Positions 1 through 7,163 of a stretch of DNA of 14,605 nucleotides are shown here, in pieces. A model generated the notes under the pieces. It saw only the letters and a program-made list of their open reading frames with translations, made no database searches and was not told the origin of the DNA. Source of the stretch: an uncultured Collinsella sp. Its GTDB lineage: Bacteria; Actinomycetota; Coriobacteriia; Coriobacteriales; Coriobacteriaceae. A program made the translations under genes and the position numbers. Position 1 is the stretch's first letter. Every line of letters begins with the position of its first letter. Location of the stretch: positions 1 to 14,605 of the forward strand of contig UQUG01000044.1 in NCBI GenBank assembly GCA_900544205.1, in the 5' to 3' direction.

Positions 1-5
1 AAGAG

Positions 6-31
6 AAGAGGCGGGGCATGCCCCGCCTCTT
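6..31. terminator. Perfect palindrome, probable end of an upstream transcription unit
   Basis: The 26 bases are a perfect inverted repeat centred on GCATGC, with arms AAGAGGCGGGGCA. RNA from either strand would form a very GC-rich hairpin. Only a short, interrupted T run follows on the + strand, so this may be a weak intrinsic terminator or a bidirectional one. The gene it belongs to lies outside the window. Confidence 0.6.
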
Positions 32-77
32 ACACCACATCTCTGCGCGCTACCTCGAAATGACGATGAAAGCACGA

Positions 78-105
78 TTTTGATCTAACTGTTAGTCCTT
101 ATAAT
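78..105 (+). promoter_or_regulatory. Isolated sigma70-type promoter
   Basis: A perfect TATAAT -10 box (100-105) lies 16 bases after TTTTGA (78-83), in a stretch clearly richer in A/T than the surroundings. Transcription would start near 112. No convincing protein gene follows on this strand before the tRNA repeats, so the target is unknown. It could drive a small RNA or be a relic of a lost tRNA unit. Confidence 0.45.
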
Positions 106-216
106 GGACATATGTTGCGTAACTTAAGCAAATACTGTCTATTTATATGTTGCAAACAAAGTAGCAGTACTCATTTTTGCCATTTTTTGACCACGGCCTT
201 TGTGACAGACGTGCTG

Positions 217-303
217 GCGGGTTCGAATCCCATGCGCTGGGCCCAAAAAAGAAAGGCTCCCATTGCTGGGAGCCTATCAAATCAGTGGTGGGCGATGAGG
301 GAT
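217..303. repeat. tRNA-end module, copy 1 (degenerate)
   Basis: This is the first of two 87-base direct copies spaced 184 bases apart. It opens on the + strand with a T-arm-like GCGGGTTCGAATCCCATG, passes a TGGGCCCAAA block and a hairpin, and ends with TGGTGGGCGATGAGGGAT. The end is the reverse complement of a tRNA acceptor 3' strand plus CCA, identical to the intact tRNA-Val of copy 2. Here the tRNA sequence breaks off inside the T arm at 303 and unrelated sequence follows, so no complete tRNA exists. The + strand T-arm-like part is one base out of register for a proper tRNA 3' end, so it is at best a remnant. Confidence 0.7.
254..275 (-). terminator. Intrinsic terminator within repeat copy 1
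   Basis: The arms AGGCTCCCA (254-262) and TGGGAGCCT (267-275) enclose a four-base loop. On the - strand the hairpin is followed by a T-rich run (complement of 246-253), as in a Rho-independent terminator. It sits just beyond the CCA of the truncated tRNA remnant, so it probably once ended that tRNA transcript. Confidence 0.7.
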
Positions 304-400
304 GTCCGCGTGCGGCTCCACCGCCCGCATCCGCTTCGTCGCTTCGCTCCTCGCGTGCTGCGCTGGAAAACGCTTCGCGTTTCCTCAGCTCCGCACCCTT
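304..400. other. GC-rich hairpin segment between the two tRNA-end modules
   Basis: No gene is recognisable here. The segment contains repeated GCTTCG words (331-346) and a hairpin at 362-389 whose core pairs GGAAA and CGC with GCG and TTTCC around a TTC loop, with a bulged A. GTGCGG (310-315) could pair with CCGCAC (391-396) to enclose the whole segment. It resembles a structured intergenic repeat inserted into a tRNA copy. Its family is not known to me. Confidence 0.4.
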
Positions 401-487
401 GCGGGTTCGAATCCCATGAAATGGGCCCAAACAAAAACGGTCCCCTTTCGAGGACCGTTTCCAATTCAATGGTGGGCGATGAGGGAT
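401..487. repeat. tRNA-end module, copy 2 (leads into intact tRNA-Val)
   Basis: This is the same length as copy 1. It has an identical first 18 bases, an identical TGGGCCCAAA block and an identical last 18 bases. The hairpin between differs in sequence but keeps its pairing. The last 18 bases are part of the intact - strand tRNA-Val gene. A short hairpin CCCAT/ATGGG (413-425) lies in the + strand T-arm-like part; copy 1 has CCCA/TGGG at the same place. Confidence 0.7.
435..460 (-). terminator. Terminator of tRNA-Val
   Basis: The arms AAACGGTCC (435-443) and GGACCGTTT (452-460) pair perfectly. On the - strand the stem is followed by TTTTTGTTT, a good U tract. It begins 10 bases beyond the tRNA CCA end. 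The pairing is symmetric, so it could also stop + strand transcription, though with a weaker tail. Confidence 0.8.
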
Positions 488-545
488 TCGAACCCCCAGC
501 CTTGTGCGTGTAAAGCACCTGCGCTAACCGTTGCGCCAATCGCCC
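470..545 (-). tRNA. tRNA-Val (anticodon UAC)
   Basis: Read on the - strand, the gene folds as a 76-base cloverleaf. The acceptor GGGCGAT pairs with ATCGCCC, the D arm is GCGC/GCGC, and the T arm has the TTCGAAT loop. The anticodon loop TTTACAC gives UAC, which reads valine codons. The discriminator is A and CCA is encoded (complement of 470-472). The 27-43 pair is a G-A mismatch, so the anticodon stem has four clean pairs. Its 3' end is the sequence duplicated at 286-303. Confidence 0.93.
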
Positions 546-555
546 GTGCGGAGAG

Positions 556-561
556 AGTATA
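556..561 (-). promoter_or_regulatory. -10 box for tRNA-Val
   Basis: The - strand reads TATACT, ending 10 bases upstream of the mature tRNA 5' end at 545. That fits a start a few bases before the tRNA. No good -35 hexamer is visible at the usual distance. Confidence 0.5.
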
Positions 562-675
562 GCAAAACAATCGCCTCATTCACCTCATATCCATTAAAGG
601 TAACCGGCGCGTGTCACAGCGGAGCTGATTCAGTTGAGATTGCCTGAACATTCCGCCCCTCTTTACGCCCTCGGG

Positions 676-681
676 TATACT
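676..681 (+). promoter_or_regulatory. -10 box for asnB
   Basis: TATACT lies 51 bases before the asnB start codon, giving a leader of about 45 bases with a ribosome site AGAGGGG at 719-725. The region 17 bases upstream has no consensus -35 box, so an activator may be needed. Nothing else is recognised between tRNA-Val and asnB. Confidence 0.45.
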
Positions 682-732
682 CAAAAGCTACTGATTCGAT
701 TTGATGCCCAGCAACAGCAGAGGGGATAGTAT

Positions 733-2613
733 ATGTGCGGTTTTGTCGGTTTTGTCGGTGGGACGGATAACCAATCCGAGGTGCTCACCAAGATGATGGA
801 CCGCATCGTCCATCGCGGTCCCGACATGGGCGGTCAGTTTATCGACGGCCGCGTTGCCCTCGGCTTCCGCCGCCTGTCGATCCTCGACCTGACCGAGGCT
901 GGCGCCCAACCCATGGCCAACGAGGACGGTAGCGTCGTCATTGTCTTCAACGGCGAGATCTACAACTTCCAAGAACTCCGTTCCGAGCTCGAGGCCAAGG
1001 GCTACAAGTTCCACTGCGGCGCCGACACCGAGAGCCTCCTGCACGGCTACGAGGAGTGGGGCGAGGCCGTTCTCGATCGCCTGCGCGGTATGTACGCCTT
1101 CGTCATCTGGGACAAAAAGAAGAACAAGCTTTTTGGCGCCCGCGACATCTTTGGCATCAAGCCGCTCTACTACTATCCCATGGCCGATGCGGGCGACGGC
1201 GCTCCGGGCGTGCTCTTTGGTTCCGAGATCAAGAGCTTCCTGGACTACCCGCACTTCCACAAGGCGGTCAACAAAAAGGCCCTGCGTCCGTACATGACGC
1301 TGCAGTATTCGGCAACCGAGGAGACCTTCTTCGAGGGTGTCTACAAGCTGCCGCCGGCGCACTACTTTACCGTCGATATCCCGACCGGCAAGATGAACAT
1401 CGAGCGCTACTGGGATTGCGATTACTCTGCCGTCGAGAAGCCGTTCGAGGAGTACGTCGACGAGCTGGACGAGGTCGTGCACGAGAGCGTCGAGGCCCAT
1501 CGCATCGCCGACGTCAAGGTCGCGTCGTTCCTCTCCGGTGGCGTCGACTCCAGCTACATCGCCGCTTGCCTCATGCCCGACAAGACCTTCTCGGTGGGCT
1601 TTGACTACAAGAACTTCAACGAGACCAACTACGCCAAGGAGCTTTCCGATAAGCTCGGCGTCGAGAACGTTCGCAAGATGATTACCGCCGACGAGTTCTT
1701 CGGTGCGCTCGAGGACATCCAGTATCACATGGACGAGCCGCAGTCCAACTTGTCTTCCGTGCCGCTGTGGTTCTTGGCCGAGATGGCCCGCAAGGACGTC
1801 ACCGTCGTGCTTTCGGGCGAAGGTGCCGACGAGCTCTTTGGCGGCTACGCCTACTACGAGGACACGGTCCCGGTGCGCAAGTACAAAAAGATGGTGCCGC
1901 TGCCCATCCGTCGCGCGCTCGGTAACCTGGCGCTGCATATGCCGTACTTCAAGGGACATAACTTCCTGGTCAAGGGTGCCGAGATCCCCGAGAAGTCGTT
2001 CCTGGGACAGGCTCTGGTATGGCCGGAGCGCGAGGTCGACGGCGTGCTCAAGCCCGAGTACAACACCGGCGACGGCGCCTTCGAGCTTGCCGCTCCCATC
2101 TACGCGCGCGTGAAGGGTCAGCCCGAGCTGGTCAAGAAGCAGTACCTGGACATGAACATGTGGCTCCCGGGCGACATTCTGCTCAAGGCCGACAAGATGT
2201 GCATGGCGCACTCGCTGGAGCTGCGCGTGCCCTTCCTGGACCGCAAAGTCATGGAGTTCGCCGAGCACATTCCCGATCGCTACCGCATCAACGAGAACGG
2301 CAACAAGCAGGTACTCCGCCACGCTGCCAACAAGTCGCTGCCCGATGAGTGGGCCACCCGTCCCAAGGTGGGCTTCCCGGTGCCGATTGTCTACTGGCTG
2401 CGCGAGCAAAAGTGGTACGACTATGTCAAGGAGTACTTCACCGCGCCGTGGGCAAGCGAGTTCTTCAATACCGACGAGCTCATGCACCTGCTCGATCTGC
2501 ACTTTGCGGGCAAGGGCGATTTCCAGCGCAAGATCTATACGCCGCTCGTGTTCCTAGTGTGGTACAAGCGCTTCTTTATCGACGAGGACCAGCCCGCTGT
2601 TCAGGCTGCCTAG
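733..2613 (+). CDS. asnB: Asparagine synthetase (glutamine-hydrolysing)
   Basis: The enzyme makes asparagine from aspartate, ATP and glutamine in the cytoplasm. The protein begins Met-Cys-Gly-Phe: Cys2 becomes the N-terminal nucleophile of the class II glutamine amidotransferase domain (about 1-200) once Met is removed, which fixes this start. NGEIYN (73-78) and the following ADTES are family glutamine-binding motifs. The synthetase domain carries the ATP pyrophosphatase loop SGGVDSS (268-274) and a later SGEGADELFGGY motif. Length is 626 residues, close to the longer Gram-positive AsnB type rather than the roughly 554-residue E. coli enzyme. The gene stands alone between its own promoter and a strong terminator. 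All key residues are present. Confidence 0.95.
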   Translation: MCGFVGFVGGTDNQSEVLTKMMDRIVHRGPDMGGQFIDGRVALGFRRLSILDLTEAGAQPMANEDGSVVIVFNGEIYNFQELRSELEAKGYKFHCGADTESLLHGYEEWGEAVLDRLRGMYAFVIWDKKKNKLFGARDIFGIKPLYYYPMADAGDGAPGVLFGSEIKSFLDYPHFHKAVNKKALRPYMTLQYSATEETFFEGVYKLPPAHYFTVDIPTGKMNIERYWDCDYSAVEKPFEEYVDELDEVVHESVEAHRIADVKVASFLSGGVDSSYIAACLMPDKTFSVGFDYKNFNETNYAKELSDKLGVENVRKMITADEFFGALEDIQYHMDEPQSNLSSVPLWFLAEMARKDVTVVLSGEGADELFGGYAYYEDTVPVRKYKKMVPLPIRRALGNLALHMPYFKGHNFLVKGAEIPEKSFLGQALVWPEREVDGVLKPEYNTGDGAFELAAPIYARVKGQPELVKKQYLDMNMWLPGDILLKADKMCMAHSLELRVPFLDRKVMEFAEHIPDRYRINENGNKQVLRHAANKSLPDEWATRPKVGFPVPIVYWLREQKWYDYVKEYFTAPWASEFFNTDELMHLLDLHFAGKGDFQRKIYTPLVFLVWYKRFFIDEDQPAVQAA

Positions 2614-2638
2614 CCTCGGCTTACGAACGCCTGCGCGT

Positions 2639-2663
2639 AACGGCTCCTCCGGGAGCCGTTTTT
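2639..2663 (+). terminator. Terminator of asnB
   Basis: AACGGCTCC (2639-2647) pairs with GGAGCCGTT (2652-2660) around a four-base loop, followed by a T run (2659-2663). It lies 25 bases after the asnB stop codon. Its end overlaps the -35 box of the next promoter. Confidence 0.9.
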
Positions 2664-2690
2664 GCGTGGGTGCGTTTCAGTTACTATAAA
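2662..2690 (+). promoter_or_regulatory. Promoter for the murE unit
   Basis: TTGCGT (2662-2667) and TATAAA (2685-2690) are separated by 17 bases. The predicted start near 2697 gives a short leader with ribosome site AAAGGTG before the murE ATG at 2725. The promoter follows directly on the asnB terminator, which marks a new transcription unit. Confidence 0.6.
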
Positions 2691-2724
2691 ACCGTCCCTG
2701 CCAAATGGCTGAGAAAGGTGAAAG

Positions 2725-4287
2725 ATGCACCATTCGGATTCCGCGACCGTGACCACGGTCGATACGCTTGCCAAGCTTCTCGATGTGTGCGGCGAGCTGC
2801 GCGCATCAGAGCAGGTTGACGAGCGCGCCGTGACCGGCTGCTCGTTTGATTCGCGCGCGGTCTCGGCAGGTGACGTATTCTTTTGCAAAGGTGCTGCCTT
2901 TAAGCCCGCGTTTTTGCGCATGGCGCTCGATGCGGGTGCCGTCGCATTTGTGTGCGAGGAGTCGCTGGTCGAGTCTCTGGAGCCGCTGGCGCAGGAGAGC
3001 GGTGCTGCGATGCTGGTCGTGGACAGCGTTCGCACGGCCATGGCCTTGTTGCCGCCGGAGGTCTACGACCGTCCCGACCGCGACGTCAAGATCGTGGGCA
3101 TCACCGGCACCAAGGGAAAGACCACGGCCGCTTTTATGCTCCAGTCCATCATCAAGGCGGCGGGCGAGTCCTGCGGCATGATCGGCTCGGTGAGTACCGA
3201 CGATGGTATCGAGTGCTACGAGAGCACCAACACCACGCCCGAGGCTCCCGAGGTCTGGCGCCATATCGCCAACTGTCGCACGTCCGGTCGCCAGTCCATG
3301 GTCATGGAGGTCTCGAGCCAGGCGCTCAAGTACCAACGCGTCGAGAATCTGCCGTTTGACGTGGCGTGCTTCCTCAACATCGGCCGCGACCACATCTCGC
3401 CGATCGAACACCCCACGTTTGAGGATTATTTTGAGAGCAAACTCAGGATCTTTGACCAGGCAAAGACCGCCGTGGTGAATCTGGGCACCGAAGAGGTCGA
3501 CCGTGTGCTGGAGGCAGCGTCGACGGCCGAGCGCTTGGTGACCGTTGGCGTCGAGCATCCCGAGGCAAGCCTGTGGGCGAGCGACGTACGCATGGTCGGC
3601 TTTAGCATCGAGTTCAACTTGCATGGCCTGTGTGCCGACGAGTCCGAGGCGGGGGAGAAGGTCCTGTTGGGTATCGCGGGAGACTTTAACGTGGAGAACG
3701 CGCTGGTCGCTATCGCCGCTGCGCGCGAGATCGGCATCGGTATCGAGGCTATCAAGAAGGGCCTCTCCAAACTGCGTGTGCCGGGCCGTATGGAGGTCGT
3801 GGAGTCGAAGGACGGCCGCGTGATCTGCGTCGTCGACTATGCGCACAACCAGCTTTCGTTCCGTTCGCTTTTCTCGTCGGTGAAGCGCGCGTTTCCCGCT
3901 AGCCCCGTCATTGCGCTGTTTGGCGCTGCCGGCGGCAAGGCGCAGGAGCGCCGCGAGCAGCTTCCGCGCGAGGCCGCACCGTATTCCGACCTGATGATCT
4001 TTGCCAACGAGGATCCAGCTCACGAGGACCCGATGAAGGTCTGTCGCGAGCTTGCCGAGCATGTTCCCGACGATACGCCGAACAAGATCATCCTCGACCG
4101 CGAAGCCGCTGTGCATGCGGCGTTCAAGGCGGCGCGCGAGGAGTACGTCAACCCCGATGCTCCCACCATTGTCTTGCTGCTGGCAAAGGGTGACGAAGAG
4201 CTCATGCACGTGGGCGACGAGTTCGTGCCCATCGAGAGCGACCTTTCGTTGGCCAATCGCCTGATCGATGTTACCCAGTTTGACTAA
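2725..4287 (+). CDS. murE: UDP-N-acetylmuramyl-tripeptide synthetase (MurE-type ligase)
   Basis: It adds the third, diamino, residue of the peptidoglycan stem peptide to UDP-MurNAc-L-Ala-D-Glu, using ATP. The N-terminal UDP-binding domain shows CSFDSRAVSAGDVFF (about 39-53). The central ATPase has GITGTKGKTT (125-134), the NTTPEAPE substrate loop, MEVSSQAL and a probable carbamylated lysine K239 in FESKLRIF. The C-terminal domain contains VVDYAHN. Length (520) is normal. The specificity motif is unusual: where DAP enzymes have DNPR, this protein has EDPA (429-432). The lost Arg, which contacts the DAP carboxylate in E. coli MurE, argues for lysine, ornithine or another diamino acid. The gene sits apart from any division cluster, but murI lies two genes downstream. 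Confidence 0.88.
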   Translation: MHHSDSATVTTVDTLAKLLDVCGELRASEQVDERAVTGCSFDSRAVSAGDVFFCKGAAFKPAFLRMALDAGAVAFVCEESLVESLEPLAQESGAAMLVVDSVRTAMALLPPEVYDRPDRDVKIVGITGTKGKTTAAFMLQSIIKAAGESCGMIGSVSTDDGIECYESTNTTPEAPEVWRHIANCRTSGRQSMVMEVSSQALKYQRVENLPFDVACFLNIGRDHISPIEHPTFEDYFESKLRIFDQAKTAVVNLGTEEVDRVLEAASTAERLVTVGVEHPEASLWASDVRMVGFSIEFNLHGLCADESEAGEKVLLGIAGDFNVENALVAIAAAREIGIGIEAIKKGLSKLRVPGRMEVVESKDGRVICVVDYAHNQLSFRSLFSSVKRAFPASPVIALFGAAGGKAQERREQLPREAAPYSDLMIFANEDPAHEDPMKVCRELAEHVPDDTPNKIILDREAAVHAAFKAAREEYVNPDAPTIVLLLAKGDEELMHVGDEFVPIESDLSLANRLIDVTQFD

Positions 4288-4394
4288 TGAACCATGATGG
4301 CGGCGGCGCCCTGAGTACGCTGTCGCCATAAGCGTGTTCCCTCAATCAAAACATGCCGTCCAAGTCCAAACCCTTCTACGTAAACGGAGTAACC

Positions 4395-5306
4395 ATGTCC
4401 CACAATACCCTGCCGACCGTCGCTGAGCTTTCGGGCGAGATGCGCGAGCGCTTGGCCAAGGTCAAGTACGTCTTTACCGACCTGGATGCCACGATGCTCG
4501 CACCCGGCTCGTGCGTGCTGCGCGACAACGACGGCAACCCCTCGACCAAACTCGTCGAGGCCGTCGTGGCGCTCGCTCGCGCTGGTATTCAGGTGGTTCC
4601 CACCTCGGGCCGCAACCGTACCATGATCCACGAGGATGCGCGCGTGCTCGGCCTCAACTCCTACATCGGCGAGATGGGCGGCCTGGTCATGTACGACCTC
4701 AAAGCCAACGATTGGGAGTATCTGACCGGCGACATGCCCTACGACTCCTCTTGCGGCCTCACGCCGCACCAGGTGATCGAGCAGACCGGCGTGTGCGAGA
4801 AGATCCTCGCCCGCTGGCCGCACAAGATCGAGTATCACAACGACATGTCGACCGGCTACAAGTACCGTGAGGTCACCGTCGGCATGCGCGGCGATGTGCC
4901 CGACGATGAGGTTCAGGCCATCCTGGACGAGGCCGGCTGCGGTCTGATCTGGGCTTGCAACGGCCACCTGACTCACCTGTCCAAGCCGACGACGCTCGAG
5001 CTCGATCGCGTCGAGGACGGTCGCGCATTCAACATCAACCCCGCGGGCCTCAACAAGGGCGTCGCCATTGCGCACTTCTGCGAGCACCTGGGGATCGAGC
5101 GCGAGGAGACGTTGGCGCTCGGCGATTCCGAGTCCGACTTCTACATGGCCGATCACGTGGGCATGTTCTGCCTGGTCGAGAATGGCCTGACGAGCGCCGG
5201 CGCGCCCGAGTTCCTGGCTGCTTGCGAGAACGCTTTCGTTACGCGCGGCAAAATTGTCGACGGTTGGGCGGCGACGGCAGAGCTGCTGGTCGCGGCGCGT
5301 TCGTAG
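4395..5306 (+). CDS. HAD-superfamily (Cof-type, IIB) phosphatase
   Basis: This 303-residue protein has all four HAD motifs. DLDAT (29-33) carries the nucleophile and acid aspartates, TSGR (70-73) is motif II, the lysine is in NKG (K221), and GDSESD (243-248) binds Mg. The 150-residue insertion between motifs II and III is a C2 cap, placing it in the Cof/IIB group of small-molecule phosphatases (sugar phosphates, flavin or PLP precursors). The substrate cannot be read from sequence. ATG 4395 has a ribosome site ACGGAG seven bases upstream. An in-frame ATG at 4353 lacks one and would add 14 residues of non-family sequence. It follows murE by 107 bases with no clear terminator and probably shares its transcript. 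Confidence 0.85.
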   Translation: MSHNTLPTVAELSGEMRERLAKVKYVFTDLDATMLAPGSCVLRDNDGNPSTKLVEAVVALARAGIQVVPTSGRNRTMIHEDARVLGLNSYIGEMGGLVMYDLKANDWEYLTGDMPYDSSCGLTPHQVIEQTGVCEKILARWPHKIEYHNDMSTGYKYREVTVGMRGDVPDDEVQAILDEAGCGLIWACNGHLTHLSKPTTLELDRVEDGRAFNINPAGLNKGVAIAHFCEHLGIEREETLALGDSESDFYMADHVGMFCLVENGLTSAGAPEFLAACENAFVTRGKIVDGWAATAELLVAARS

Positions 5307-5357
5307 CGCGGCGCCGCCGCACTTGGACATGTCTTTTCGAGAGAGACTGGTGAGGTA

Positions 5358-6242
5358 ATGTCCGATATCGAGAATCCGGCAGGCGACACGCGCCCGATTG
5401 GCGTGTTCGATTCTGGTTTGGGCGGTCTGACGGTTGCGCGCGCCATCGCGACGGCGCTGCCGCACGAGTCCGTCTACTACTTTGGCGACACCAAGCGCTG
5501 CCCCTACGGCACGCGCACCGAGGATGAGGTGCGCTCGTTTGCGTTGCAGGCGGGTCGTTGGCTTTCGAAGCACGACGTCAAGATTATGGTCATCGCCTGC
5601 AACACGGCGACCGCTGCGGCCTTGCGTCTGGCCCAGCAGGTGCTCGACGTTCCCGTGATCGGCGTGATCGCGCCGGGTGCCCGTGCGGCAATCAACAGCA
5701 CCCGCTCGCGTCGTGTGGGCGTGCTCGCCACCAACCTCACCATTCGCTCGGGCGCCTACACGCGCGCCATTCAGGATCTAGATGCCGGCGTCGATGTATA
5801 CGGCTGTCCTGCCTCGAGCTTTGTCGAGGTTGTCGAACACGAGCTCGCCTCGGGTGCACATCTGCAGGAACAGTGGCTTGAGAACGAGGACATCTTCGAT
5901 ACGCCTGCCGTGCGTGCGCTGGTGGGTGCCACGGTTGAGCCGCTGCGCGACCACGGTATCGATACCGTGGTGCTCGGCTGTACGCATTTTCCGCTGTTGG
6001 TGGGACCTATCCGGCATGCGCTGGGGCCTGGGGTGCGCGTCGTGAGTTCCGCCGAGGAGACCACGCGCGAGCTGACCGATATCCTCACGCGCCGCGAGCA
6101 GCTGGCGGGCGACGCCGCCGAGCCGCAGCATCGTTTTGCCACGACGGCCGATAACATTGCCGAGTTTGCGGTGGCGGGCAGCTTTATCTTTGGCCAGCCG
6201 CTCAAGAGCATCGAACACATCGATATCGATGAGCTGAAATAG
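5358..6242 (+). CDS. murI: Glutamate racemase
   Basis: It converts L-glutamate to D-glutamate, the second residue of the peptidoglycan stem, without a cofactor. The N-terminus reads PIGVFDSGLGGLTV, with the conserved Asp at 18. The two catalytic cysteines are C81 in ACNTAT and C208 in GCTHFPLL. PASSFVEVVE lies between, as in family members. Length (294) is slightly above the usual 265-285, because of a short hydrophilic N-terminus. The ATG has GTGAGG upstream at a good distance. The HAD gene ends 51 bases earlier. Its product D-Glu is used by MurD, the step just before the MurE-type ligase encoded upstream. Confidence 0.95.
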   Translation: MSDIENPAGDTRPIGVFDSGLGGLTVARAIATALPHESVYYFGDTKRCPYGTRTEDEVRSFALQAGRWLSKHDVKIMVIACNTATAAALRLAQQVLDVPVIGVIAPGARAAINSTRSRRVGVLATNLTIRSGAYTRAIQDLDAGVDVYGCPASSFVEVVEHELASGAHLQEQWLENEDIFDTPAVRALVGATVEPLRDHGIDTVVLGCTHFPLLVGPIRHALGPGVRVVSSAEETTRELTDILTRREQLAGDAAEPQHRFATTADNIAEFAVAGSFIFGQPLKSIEHIDIDELK

Positions 6243-6279
6243 ATGTAAGGCAGCCGCCAAAGCCTTCGCCACATCTTTT
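6241..6279 (+). terminator. Weak terminator-like hairpin after murI
   Basis: AGATGT (6241-6246) plus AAGGC (6247-6251) can pair with GCCTT (6262-6266) and ACATCT (6271-6276), with a four-base bulge, followed by TTT. The stem is interrupted and the T run is short, so partial read-through into rph is likely. Confidence 0.4.
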
Positions 6280-6296
6280 GCCGAAAGGATATTTCT

Positions 6297-7022
6297 ATGG
6301 AGTACATGCAGGTCAACCGCGCCAACGGTCGCGCCGCCAACGAGTTGCGCCCCGTTAAGCTCACCCGTGGCGTCATGAAGCACACCCACGGCTCGTGCCT
6401 GGCCGAGTTCGGCGACACGCGCGTGCTGTGCGCCGCCACTATCGAGGAGGGCGTGCCGGGCTGGCGAAAGGGAGCTAAGGCCGGCTGGGTGACCGCGGAA
6501 TACGCCATGCTGCCGGCGTCGACCGGCAAGCGCTGCAAGCGCGAGCACGCCAACCGCAAGGGTCGCTCCATGGAGATCGAGCGCCTCATTGGCCGCAGCC
6601 TGCGTACCGTCGTCAACATGAAGGCGCTCGGCGAGTACACCGTCACCGTCGACTGCGATGTGATTCAGGCCGATGGCGGCACGCGTACAGCGAGCATCAC
6701 CGGCGCCTGGGTGGCGCTGCACGACGCCCTCGCCATGTGGGTCGAGGCGGGCAAGATCGATCGCATCCCGCTTACCGGCCAGGTGGCTGCCATCTCCATG
6801 GGCGTTGTCGACGGCAATACGCTGCTTGACCTCGATTATTCCGAGGACAGCCATGCCGAGGTCGACATGAACCTCGTCGCCACCGACACCGGTGAGATGA
6901 TCGAGCTCCAGGGTACCGGCGAGCAGGCGCCCTTCGACCGCAAGCGCCTCAACGCCCTGCTCGACCTGGGCGACAAGGGTATCGCCGAGCTCATCGAGCT
7001 TCAGCGCCAAGCCATCGTCTAA
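6297..7022 (+). CDS. rph: Ribonuclease PH
   Basis: This phosphorolytic 3'-5' exoribonuclease trims tRNA precursors using phosphate, and works as a hexameric ring. The sequence shows family blocks in order: GDTRVLCAAT, GWVTAEYAMLPAST, RKGRSMEIERLIGRSLR, DCDVIQADGGTRTASITGA, and LDLDYSEDSHAEVDMN near the active site. Length (241) is normal. AAAGGA (6284-6289) sits seven bases before ATG 6297. A second ATG at 6306 is possible but has worse spacing. The pair rph-rdgB is a common gene order in bacteria. CCA is already encoded in the tRNAs of this window, so trimming precisely to CCA matters here. Confidence 0.95.
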   Translation: MEYMQVNRANGRAANELRPVKLTRGVMKHTHGSCLAEFGDTRVLCAATIEEGVPGWRKGAKAGWVTAEYAMLPASTGKRCKREHANRKGRSMEIERLIGRSLRTVVNMKALGEYTVTVDCDVIQADGGTRTASITGAWVALHDALAMWVEAGKIDRIPLTGQVAAISMGVVDGNTLLDLDYSEDSHAEVDMNLVATDTGEMIELQGTGEQAPFDRKRLNALLDLGDKGIAELIELQRQAIV

Positions 7023-7059
7023 CCTGCCAAAAAGGGACAGGTTTATTTTGGTAGGTTTT
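7021..7059 (+). terminator. Terminator-like hairpin overlapping the rph stop
   Basis: AACCTGCCAAAA (7021-7032) pairs with TTTTGGTAGGTT (7046-7057) with one G-U pair, followed by a short T run. The loop contains GGGACAGG, a word related to the repeats at 12951-12996. The remaining gap to rdgB (7060-7163) holds a loose hairpin GAGGGG/CCCCTC (7099-7104, 7125-7130) and an extended -10-like TGCTATAGA (7139-7147). That box lies too close to the start codon to be the promoter. Confidence 0.55.
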
Positions 7060-7163
7060 ATCTGCTGAAATGCTGCGTTGAAAGGTCCGATCGCCTGAGA
7101 GGGGAGAGGTCAAGTGCCCAAACGCCCCTCACGCGGCTTGCTATAGAGACAAGGAGGCCAGTC

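Noticed and set aside
203..245. A second, + strand tRNA ending at the GGGCCCA in repeat copy 1 (and likewise at 387-429 in copy 2)
   Set aside because: The T-arm-like part has a C-A mismatch, the acceptor is one base out of register with CCA, and no anticodon or D arm lies upstream.
112..562. Several overlapping open frames across the tRNA region
   Set aside because: They run through the intact tRNA-Val, the terminators and the repeat copies, and encode nothing recognisable.
688..2502. Long open frame on the - strand opposite asnB (similar ones lie opposite murE, the HAD gene, murI-rph, rdgB-dtd and greA-lysS)
   Set aside because: These are antisense shadows caused by the strong G/C third-position bias of the real + strand genes. 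They have no ribosome sites, no recognisable domains, and cross several gene boundaries.
7139..7147. TGCTATAGA as a promoter for rdgB
   Set aside because: Transcription would begin inside the ribosome binding site at about 7154, and no -35 box is present.
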